From Cyclobacteriaceae bacterium (GTDB taxonomy: Bacteria; Bacteroidota; Bacteroidia; Cytophagales; Cyclobacteriaceae), in the NCBI GenBank assembly GCA_028285445.1, contig JANQPQ010000029.1:44079-108078 (forward strand): a DNA stretch of 64,000 nucleotides. Reading direction: 5' to 3'. Positions 33,643 to 41,581 of this stretch are shown here, one piece after another. Made by a program: the position numbers and the translations under genes. Position 1 is the stretch's first letter; every line of letters begins with the position of its first letter. Under the pieces are notes generated by a model. That model was given only the letters and a program-made list of their open reading frames with translations. It had not been told where the DNA came from and ran no database searches.

Positions 33643-36254
33643 TGAATAGCACCAAGAAGATATCCCCTCCGAAGTGGGCAGACCGGATTCTCCAGTGGTA
33701 CTGTGCGGAAGAATTTCTTGAGGAGGTACAAGGTGACCTGCACGAGTGGTTTCATAGACGCTCAAAGCGGCAAGGCTTAACCTTAGCCAGGGTTCTATAC
33801 TTCATAGACGTTATCAGATTTTTCAGAACATTTCGATTAAGATCAATGCAAGAACATAAAACAAAAGTTGGCTTTGGTGGCAAAATGAATAATTACATCA
33901 AAACAGGAATTAGAGATTTTCGACGACAAAAGTTCTATGCAGCCATTAACCTATTTGGCTTGGTGGCAGGTTTTACTTCCTGTTTGTTTATTGTCACCTA
34001 CCTCCAAGACGAACTAAGTTATGATCAATTTCATAGCAAGAAGGATAGCATTTATAGGCTCAATGTAGATATCAGCACGAGTACTGGTAAACTTGAATTG
34101 GCATATTCATCCGGGCCGATGGCGCAAACGTTACAGTCTGAACTACCTGAAGTCCAGGACTATGTGCGGATTGCAAAAAACCCCGCCTCAGTTTTGGTGA
34201 GAAATAAGGAAAGGCAATTCTATGAGGAATCAGTGATCTACGCTGACCCTGCATTTTTTACCCTCTTCGATTTTGAACTGGCATTGGGGAATAAAGAGAC
34301 TGTGTTGAAGCAGGTAGACGAAGTGATTCTCTCTCCTCAAATGGCAATCAAGTACTTTGGTGAGAGCTCCCCAATCGGAGAGGAAATGCAGTTTGATGGC
34401 ACAACTTACAAGGTGGTGGGTGTTGTGCAGCCAATGCCAACAAACTCCCATATACAATTCGACTTCCTGGTTTCTATGGCCACTTGGATAGCCCTCAGGC
34501 CGCCAACCGAGACTAACTGGTTTTGGTTTCCGGTAACAACCTATCTGCAATTAACTGAAAACAGCGAAGCCACATTTGCGACAAAGCTGCCGGCGTTTAG
34601 AGATAAGTACATGGTTAACGAAAGAGAGACATCAGAGTACAATCTGAGTATAGAACCATTTGCTGGGATACATTTTAGTGAAGCAAGACTAGGGGAGATG
34701 GATGTCAAAGGAGAGAAAAGCTACCTCTATTTTCTGGCTGCTGTAGCCGGTTTCATTTTGCTATTAGCAGTAGCAAATTTTATTAACCTATCCACGGCCA
34801 AATCCACTCGGAGGGCCAAGGAAATAGCCGTAAGGAAAACTTTGGGGGCGTTGAGAAGCGAAATCAAGTGGCAATTTTTGGTAGAGTCAACAATGTATGC
34901 TGTGGGTGCTCTGGCGCTGGCCATAGTGGTTTATATCGCCCTTTTGCCATCGTTCAGCGATCTGCTTAGCAGGCAGTTTGATGGGGCCATTCTGACAACA
35001 CTCCCTTTTGTTTTGGCACTAGCCGTTACACCCCTGGTACTTGGTTTCTTGGCAGGATTCTACCCGGCTCTTGTAATGGCTGCATTCGAGCCGATTCAAA
35101 CTTTGGGACATCAAACTAAGGGAGGTTTCAGATTAAGAGGGGTGCTAACAACCTTTCAATTCGCAGTTTCCAGCATACTTATTTTTGCCACTGTAGCTAT
35201 GTGGATGCAATTGAATTACCTCAGAAACACAGACCCGGGGTTTTCAAAAGAGCAAACACTGGTAATTGATTTTGGCCTAAATCAACAGCCGATTGCCAGG
35301 TACCATACGCTTAGAAATGAGCTTGAGAATCTTGAGAACGTTGGGGCCGTAACTTTTTCATCTCACATACCATCTGAGAAACCCCATGGTGTGGGAACAA
35401 GGATTTACAATGAAGGAGAAGTAATAGATGGCGAAATATATGCCAACATGGTCGATTATCAGTTTTATGATAGCTACGAATTGGAAATAGTGGCTGGCCG
35501 CAGTTTCGATTTCTCCTTAAGTGAAGATTCTTCGGGGCTTGTGGTCAATGAGGCCACTGTTAAAGCCATGGGTTTCGGCAGCAATGAAGAAATTCTCAAT
35601 AAGGAATTTCTACAATGGGGAAGAAGGGGGAGAGTGATTGGTGTAGTTAAAGACTTCAATTTCCTGTCGCTACATACTGAAATAGAGCCGCTATCTTTTC
35701 AAATGTGGCCGGAGCAGTTCAGGAAGATAAGCGTAAAGTTGGAAGCGAATCGGGTCGCTTCGGCAATTGAGGGGTTAGAGAAGACATGGCGTGAAGTCAT
35801 TGGAGACATCCCTATGAATTACTATTTCCTTGACCAAAGGTTTAATGAGCAATATCGTAATGATCAACAATTGGGGACCATTATTGGCATATTCTCAACA
35901 GTTTCCATAATCATAGCTGTCCTCGGCCTAATTGCATTTGCAACTCACATTTGTGCTCAGCGGGCAAAAGAAATGGCCTTGAGGAAGGTGATGGGAGCTT
36001 CGGCCTCAGGCATCTCTTTTCTGTTGTACAAGCAATTTAGTAGGCCAGTCGGCATTGCATTTATTGTGGGGCTATTGCCAGCTTATTATATCACAGATCA
36101 GTGGCTAGAGCAGTTTGCCTACAGGGTGAATATCAATGCCATGATGTTATTGCTGCCTTTGCTGTTGCTGGCGATAATACTCCTGCTGTCGGTTGGGTAT
36201 CAGAGTATACAAACGGCTCTGGCAAATCCCGTAAAGCACTTAAAAGATGAATAG
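33642..36254 (+). CDS. MacB/FtsX-type ABC permease with prefix domain, array copy 3
   Basis: 870 residues. Prefix PPKWADRILQWYCAEEFLEE, GDLHEWF, RQG, DVIRFFRTFRL. After TM1 comes LQDELSYDQFHSKKDSIYRL. Coupling loops KEIAVRKTLGALRSEI and KEMALRKVMGASASGI; the second deviates from the 'EIGIRK' form. The C-terminus is TALANPVKHLKDE. The ATG is read from the TAATG at the end of copy 2 (1-base overlap), and the stop overlaps the start of copy 4 by 8 bases, so the copies are translationally coupled. Transport role and substrate are not visible. Confidence 0.9.
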   Translation: MNSTKKISPPKWADRILQWYCAEEFLEEVQGDLHEWFHRRSKRQGLTLARVLYFIDVIRFFRTFRLRSMQEHKTKVGFGGKMNNYIKTGIRDFRRQKFYAAINLFGLVAGFTSCLFIVTYLQDELSYDQFHSKKDSIYRLNVDISTSTGKLELAYSSGPMAQTLQSELPEVQDYVRIAKNPASVLVRNKERQFYEESVIYADPAFFTLFDFELALGNKETVLKQVDEVILSPQMAIKYFGESSPIGEEMQFDGTTYKVVGVVQPMPTNSHIQFDFLVSMATWIALRPPTETNWFWFPVTTYLQLTENSEATFATKLPAFRDKYMVNERETSEYNLSIEPFAGIHFSEARLGEMDVKGEKSYLYFLAAVAGFILLLAVANFINLSTAKSTRRAKEIAVRKTLGALRSEIKWQFLVESTMYAVGALALAIVVYIALLPSFSDLLSRQFDGAILTTLPFVLALAVTPLVLGFLAGFYPALVMAAFEPIQTLGHQTKGGFRLRGVLTTFQFAVSSILIFATVAMWMQLNYLRNTDPGFSKEQTLVIDFGLNQQPIARYHTLRNELENLENVGAVTFSSHIPSEKPHGVGTRIYNEGEVIDGEIYANMVDYQFYDSYELEIVAGRSFDFSLSEDSSGLVVNEATVKAMGFGSNEEILNKEFLQWGRRGRVIGVVKDFNFLSLHTEIEPLSFQMWPEQFRKISVKLEANRVASAIEGLEKTWREVIGDIPMNYYFLDQRFNEQYRNDQQLGTIIGIFSTVSIIIAVLGLIAFATHICAQRAKEMALRKVMGASASGISFLLYKQFSRPVGIAFIVGLLPAYYITDQWLEQFAYRVNINAMMLLLPLLLLAIILLLSVGYQSIQTALANPVKHLKDE

Positions 36255-38865
36255 AAAGGAAATAGAACCTCCAGCTTGGGCCGAGAGGCTACTACGCCTT
36301 TACTGCTCGGAGAGGTTTGTTGAAGAGATTGCCGGTGATCTTCGAGAGTGGTACGCTTTGAGAGTAAAAAGGCAAGGCGTGTTTAAGGCCAGACTCTTTT
36401 ACTTCATTGATGTAATTAGATTTTTTCGCACGTTCCGATTAAGATCTTTAAACTCAAAATTTAATAATAACAACATGGGCATGATTGGCAATTCACTTAA
36501 AGTCTCTGTAAGAAGTCTGAGGCGAAGGGCAGGATATAGTTTCATAAATATCTTTGGGTTATCTGTGGGTATTTCCGCCGCGATTCTGGTTTCTTACTAT
36601 GTCAAGACAGAATCTGGCTATGACAGGTTTTGGCCTGATCATGACCGAATTTATAGAGTTTACTCGCAGCGAACCGGCGATTTCGGTATAAGGAAAGATG
36701 CTGGTGGTCCAGTGCCGATGGCTAAGGCCATGCAGAATGAATTTGCATCAGTGGAGCAAGCTGTGCGTTTTTGGAGGGCCAGCAGGCCAGCAGTTTCATT
36801 CGGAGAGAAAGCATTCCCGGAAGAGAAGTTCTATTTCACCGACGCGCAGGTTTTTGACTTATTCCCAGTTGAATTTATTGCGGGGAACCCTGCCACAGCC
36901 CTAACGTCACCTAATTCAATTGCCATCACACGAGCAACAGCTACAAAGTACTTTGGGTCCGAAGAGCCATTAGGGAAGGTGCTGAAATACAGGGCATATC
37001 CCGGCGGAGAGCTGGAATTTGCGGTTACAGCGGTTTTGGAGGATCTGCCGGTACAGACCCACCTGGACTTCGAATTCCTGGCTTCAATTAATAGTCATAG
37101 TGTTGAAAGTGACAATTGGGGTTCATTCAAGCCAGTATTCACCTACTTGAAACTTACAGATCAATCCCAGGCTCTTAGCCTCAATGGGTTATTGCCAGCT
37201 TTTGCTGCCAGGCATTTGGCTGATAGGGTTGAAGAAGATCCGCAATTCAAATTAGCTATTCAGAATATAAAGGATTTGCACCTGCATGCGGAAAGCTCCC
37301 GGGATATGAAACCTGGCGCTAGCGTTTCTAACATTTACCTGTTTACATCAATTGGTGCATTAATACTTTTTGTTGCCATTGTAAATTTCGTCAACCTAAG
37401 CACCGCCTTGGCTTCAACCAGGGCTAAAGAGGTTGGTGTAAGGAAATCGGTGGGCTCCAACCGAAGGCAATTGGTATTTCAATTCATACTGGAAACAGGC
37501 TTAACCACCTTCATAGCGGCAATCGCAGCCGTAATTATAATAGCGCTACTTTCAGAACCCTTCTATCAGCTATCAGGGGTAAAATTCGCTCTATCAGCTT
37601 TATTAAGCCCATTCTATCTAGCGCTCTTATGCGCGTTGATTGTAGTTATGTCGCTACTGGCAGGAGTTTACCCTGCAATTTTTTTGGCGAGTGTGAAAGC
37701 TCCATCAGTACTGCGCGGTAACACTAAACTTAATTTTTCGCTGGGGATCATCCGAAAATCCATGGTGGGTTTTCAGTTTCTGGTTTCAACTGTTCTTATT
37801 ACTGGAACCTTCGTTATTGATCATCAGCTTGGCTTTATTTATTCCAAACCCATTGGAATTGATAAAAGTCAGGTGCTGGTAATTCCTTACGGCAAAAGTG
37901 ACGGGGCTTTTCTAAATAAGCTTAGATCTCATACCGGTATCAGCCTGGTGGGTGTCTCCCAACAGCTGCCTGTAAACGATCTCAACTATGATGGCAGACC
38001 AGTACAGCCAGAAGGTATGAATGAGACGATTGACGTACAAAGCTGTTTTGCAGATCAGGGCTTTGCTGAAACATATCAAATGGAATTTCTGTCTGGAAGA
38101 AATCTTGATAATGAAAGAGCTAGTGACGAATCGGCATTTGTAATAAATGAGACTGCTGTACGCGATTTTGGCTGGAACGATGTGGAAACAGCAATTGGTA
38201 AGGAAATGGTATGGTCAAATAGCAAAAGGGGCCACGTGGTAGGTGTTGTAAAAGACTTTCACCTCAACTCTTTGCATGACAAAATACCGCCTGTAGTTAT
38301 TCATCTTAACAAGAAACAGAACTGGTGGAAAGAGTTTATTTCAATTCGGCTAAATAGCGGTAATCTTACTAACTCTCTAAGTTATATTGAAAGAGAATGG
38401 AAATCACAAAATGCGGGATTACCCTATGAGTACTTTTTTATAGACGACAGTTTTGATGCATTGCATCAGGCTGATTCACGATTTCACACCGCTATAAGCT
38501 ACTTTTCAATTCTGGCCATTACAATTGCCGGCATGGGGCTTTTTGCCCTGGCATCGTTTACCATAGCTCGCCGTAAAAAAGAGATTGGAATCAGAAAGGT
38601 GCTAGGCGCTGGTTCTGGCAAGGTTGCGTTATCTATCACCTCAGAATATTCATTACTATTAATTACAAGCTTCTTGCTAAGTATTCCACTGTCAGCATGG
38701 TTAATGGAGTCATGGCTTGATAGCTTCGCCTACCGTACTTCTATTGAAGTTTCCATAATCATAAAGGCGGGATTAGCAGTAGGCCTGATAAGTTTAATTA
38801 CCGTTGGCTTACGGTCGCTAAAAGCAGCCAGTGCCAATCCAGTCGACTCCATAAGATATGAATAG
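36247..38865 (+). CDS. MacB/FtsX-type ABC permease with prefix domain, array copy 4
   Basis: 872 residues, starting in an ATGAATAG overlap with copy 3. The prefix is more diverged (PPAWAERLLRLYCSERFVEE, GDLREWY, RQG, DVIRFFRTFRL): the central Trp-Tyr-Cys is Leu-Tyr-Cys here and 'EEIQGD' is 'EEIAGD'. First periplasmic domain starts KTESGYDRFWPDHDRIYRV. Coupling loops KEVGVRKSVGSNRRQL and KEIGIRKVLGAGSGKV. It ends AASANPVDSIRYE. The stop again sits in ATGAATAG with copy 5. Confidence 0.9.
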   Translation: MNRKEIEPPAWAERLLRLYCSERFVEEIAGDLREWYALRVKRQGVFKARLFYFIDVIRFFRTFRLRSLNSKFNNNNMGMIGNSLKVSVRSLRRRAGYSFINIFGLSVGISAAILVSYYVKTESGYDRFWPDHDRIYRVYSQRTGDFGIRKDAGGPVPMAKAMQNEFASVEQAVRFWRASRPAVSFGEKAFPEEKFYFTDAQVFDLFPVEFIAGNPATALTSPNSIAITRATATKYFGSEEPLGKVLKYRAYPGGELEFAVTAVLEDLPVQTHLDFEFLASINSHSVESDNWGSFKPVFTYLKLTDQSQALSLNGLLPAFAARHLADRVEEDPQFKLAIQNIKDLHLHAESSRDMKPGASVSNIYLFTSIGALILFVAIVNFVNLSTALASTRAKEVGVRKSVGSNRRQLVFQFILETGLTTFIAAIAAVIIIALLSEPFYQLSGVKFALSALLSPFYLALLCALIVVMSLLAGVYPAIFLASVKAPSVLRGNTKLNFSLGIIRKSMVGFQFLVSTVLITGTFVIDHQLGFIYSKPIGIDKSQVLVIPYGKSDGAFLNKLRSHTGISLVGVSQQLPVNDLNYDGRPVQPEGMNETIDVQSCFADQGFAETYQMEFLSGRNLDNERASDESAFVINETAVRDFGWNDVETAIGKEMVWSNSKRGHVVGVVKDFHLNSLHDKIPPVVIHLNKKQNWWKEFISIRLNSGNLTNSLSYIEREWKSQNAGLPYEYFFIDDSFDALHQADSRFHTAISYFSILAITIAGMGLFALASFTIARRKKEIGIRKVLGAGSGKVALSITSEYSLLLITSFLLSIPLSAWLMESWLDSFAYRTSIEVSIIIKAGLAVGLISLITVGLRSLKAASANPVDSIRYE

Positions 38866-41479
38866 ATATGAACAGCCACCGAGGTGGGCCGATGCCTTTT
38901 TGAGATGGTACTGCTCAGCTAGTTTCCTTGAGGAAATTCAAGGTGACCTGCATGAATGGTATAGCCTTAGAGTGGAGAGGCAAGGTGTGGCTAAAGCTCG
39001 GCTGCTCTACATTATTGATGTTATTCGATTTATTCGAACATTCCGTATAAAAAAGATTCACGAGGTCAACCCAAAATCAAATCTACCCATGTACAAAAAT
39101 TACTTTACAATCGCCGTTAGAAATGCTTTTAGACATAAGTTCTTCTCCAGCATAAATGTGATAGGCCTGGCAGTAGGAATAGCTGCAAGTTTGTTACTGG
39201 CCACCTTCGTGCTTTACGAAGTTAGCTATGACAAGTACCATGAGAAGCTTGATGACATTTACATGGTGCTGAGGCACAATCCAGAGGCTGATGCCGTTGC
39301 AGAGAATTTCTCTTATCCCGTGCAGACTTCATTAGTAAATGAATATCCTGGTATCACCGTGACTAGTTTCGGCAACGACCCGGTGCAAATAACCTATGGA
39401 GATAAGAGTTTCTACGAGCCAAGTTTTTTTTGGGCAGATTCAACACTGTTTGATGTTTTTTCCTACGAGGTACTGCAGGGAAATCCTGAAACGGCGCTGG
39501 CTGGGTTTAACTCCTTGGTAATTACAAAGTCTATGGCCGAGAAATATTTCGGCTCTGAGCAGGCCTTGGGCAAGATTGTAGAGATAAAAATTTTCGATGG
39601 CAATAAAACCATGGATTTTGAAATCACTGCCGTTATAGCCGATGTGCCCGAGAACTCTCATTTGCGATTTAAGTTTTTAGGATCGATGAATACGGCCATG
39701 AGAGATATCTACCCATTCTTCAGTAATCATTGGTCTCTCAATTGGCTATTTACTTATGCACTGGTGCCTTCTGAGGCGGAAGCCAAGGCAATGGAGGCAA
39801 ATTCAGGTGAATTCTTTGAGAAGTACAGAAGGGAAGGAGCTTCCAGAAATAATGCTTTCATAATGAAGCCTTTGAAAGATGTTTACTTGAAACCAGAAGC
39901 AGACAATTCCAGATTGGCTCACGGCAATATCAATCAGGTTTACGCACTTTCAACCATAGCATTCCTCATTCTAATAATAGCTTGTATCAATTATATGAAT
40001 CTGGCGACTGCAAGGTCGGCCATTCGTGGCAAAGAAGTGGGTGTCAGAAAATCGCTAGGCGCTGCCAAAAGCGAACTCTTCAAGCAATTTCTTGGGGAAT
40101 CAATATTGGTAGCTCTAGGTGCTGTTCTGTTGGGTACGTTAATGGCCTATCTATTTCTGCCGGTTTTCACTGATCTCGTTGGAAAGGAATTGTCGTTTGA
40201 GCAACTAATAGAATCGAATGGCATTGGTATCGCTTTGATATTTACCATTGGCATGGGTATCGCCTCAGGAATTTATCCGGCAACTTTATTCTCAAACTTC
40301 CGGCCTGCATTGATTATAAGAAACAGCTCTAAAGGTAGCCGCAGAAACCTGTTGGTTAGACGGACGCTGGTGACCCTGCAATTGGGCATTTCGGTTTTCC
40401 TGATCTTCGGTTCGGTTGTAATCTATTCTCAGATTGAATTCTTTCAAAACGCCTCGCTTGGGTTTAATAAAGATCAGCTCATTAGTATTCCTGTGGAAGA
40501 TCGGGACCTGCAGACCCAAATAGTTTCATTGAGGAATGAGATGGAGAAAATTTCCGGGGTTGAGGCTATCACCATTTCCGGTGAGAGCTTGCCTAGTGCA
40601 ATGAATAATACCTGGGATATTGGCTGGCAAGGACTAGATGAGGAGGAAGATAGGGCAGCCCATATTGTTTCCATAGGTTACAACTTCTTTGATGCGCTGG
40701 ATATTCCAATCCTATATGGTCGGGGATTCAGCCCTGAATTTTCAACAGATAGCAGTAATGTGGTAATTAACGAAGCTGCTATGAAACTTATTGGTGGCGA
40801 AGAGGTAGTGGGCAAAACAATCACTATCGGAGGAAATGAGGTGCAAGTACTTGGTGTAGCTCAGAACCATAATTATTCTTCACTACGAGATAATGTTGAT
40901 CCTATTGCTTATGTGATGGCGAGGCCTGGCAATAGAATAAGTAATGATAATGTAATCGCCAGGTTAAGCGCAGATGGTATTCGCAATTCATTGAAATCAC
41001 TGGAAGATACCTGGGATGACTTTTCACCTAATAAGGAGTTTGTCTATGAGTTTGTTGATGAGAACTTCGCACAACTCTATAAGTCAGAAAGTAGATTCCT
41101 TAGCGTATTTGGCTATTTTACCGGCCTGGCTATACTGGTGGCTGCTCTAGGACTTGTAGGACTGGCAGCATTCGTGGCAGAACAAAAAACCAAAGAAATT
41201 GGAATAAGGAAAATTCTCGGAGCAAATAACTCAACCATTACGGTTCTACTTACAAAAGACTTTGTAAAACTAGCGGTAATCGCTTTTGTGTTGATTACGC
41301 CGTTGTCATTCTTCATAATGGAACGCTGGCTGCAACAGTTTGCAAATCGTATCAATATTGGGTTCGGCATAATTGCAGTTACAATCCTTTCAGTGGTATT
41401 ACTTACTTGGTTCACTGTAATGCTGCAATCGCTTAAGGCTGTATTCTCTAATCCAGCAGAAACACTGCGTTCTGAGTAG
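38858..41479 (+). CDS. MacB/FtsX-type ABC permease with prefix domain, array copy 5
   Basis: 873 residues. Prefix PPRWADAFLRWYCSASFLEE, GDLHEWY, RQG, DVIRFIRTFRI, the one copy with Ile in 'RFIRTF'. TM1 is followed by LYEVSYDKYHEKLDDIYMV. Coupling loops KEVGVRKSLGAAKSEL and KEIGIRKILGANNSTI. It ends AVFSNPAETLRSE. It is the last copy with the prefix, and a 102-base gap separates it from copy 6, so the tightly coupled unit is copies 1-5. Confidence 0.9.
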   Translation: MNRYEQPPRWADAFLRWYCSASFLEEIQGDLHEWYSLRVERQGVAKARLLYIIDVIRFIRTFRIKKIHEVNPKSNLPMYKNYFTIAVRNAFRHKFFSSINVIGLAVGIAASLLLATFVLYEVSYDKYHEKLDDIYMVLRHNPEADAVAENFSYPVQTSLVNEYPGITVTSFGNDPVQITYGDKSFYEPSFFWADSTLFDVFSYEVLQGNPETALAGFNSLVITKSMAEKYFGSEQALGKIVEIKIFDGNKTMDFEITAVIADVPENSHLRFKFLGSMNTAMRDIYPFFSNHWSLNWLFTYALVPSEAEAKAMEANSGEFFEKYRREGASRNNAFIMKPLKDVYLKPEADNSRLAHGNINQVYALSTIAFLILIIACINYMNLATARSAIRGKEVGVRKSLGAAKSELFKQFLGESILVALGAVLLGTLMAYLFLPVFTDLVGKELSFEQLIESNGIGIALIFTIGMGIASGIYPATLFSNFRPALIIRNSSKGSRRNLLVRRTLVTLQLGISVFLIFGSVVIYSQIEFFQNASLGFNKDQLISIPVEDRDLQTQIVSLRNEMEKISGVEAITISGESLPSAMNNTWDIGWQGLDEEEDRAAHIVSIGYNFFDALDIPILYGRGFSPEFSTDSSNVVINEAAMKLIGGEEVVGKTITIGGNEVQVLGVAQNHNYSSLRDNVDPIAYVMARPGNRISNDNVIARLSADGIRNSLKSLEDTWDDFSPNKEFVYEFVDENFAQLYKSESRFLSVFGYFTGLAILVAALGLVGLAAFVAEQKTKEIGIRKILGANNSTITVLLTKDFVKLAVIAFVLITPLSFFIMERWLQQFANRINIGFGIIAVTILSVVLLTWFTVMLQSLKAVFSNPAETLRSE

Positions 41480-41524
41480 GTCTTAATTTGTAACTATTTA
41501 GGGAATTTCAAGTGATAGGAATAT

Positions 41525-41544
41525 ATGCAACCACTGTCTTGCAT
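41525..41544 (+). promoter_or_regulatory. Inverted repeat in the gap before permease copy 6
   Basis: ATGCAA and TTGCAT separated by 8 bases, in the 102-base gap. The same gap holds ATTTGTAA (41486-41493), a half site like the candidate PadR operators. Possibly a separate control point for copy 6; chance occurrence is possible. Confidence 0.3.
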
Positions 41545-41581
41545 GGCGGTCTTTATTAAGTCAATCTAAACGTCGAAGAAA

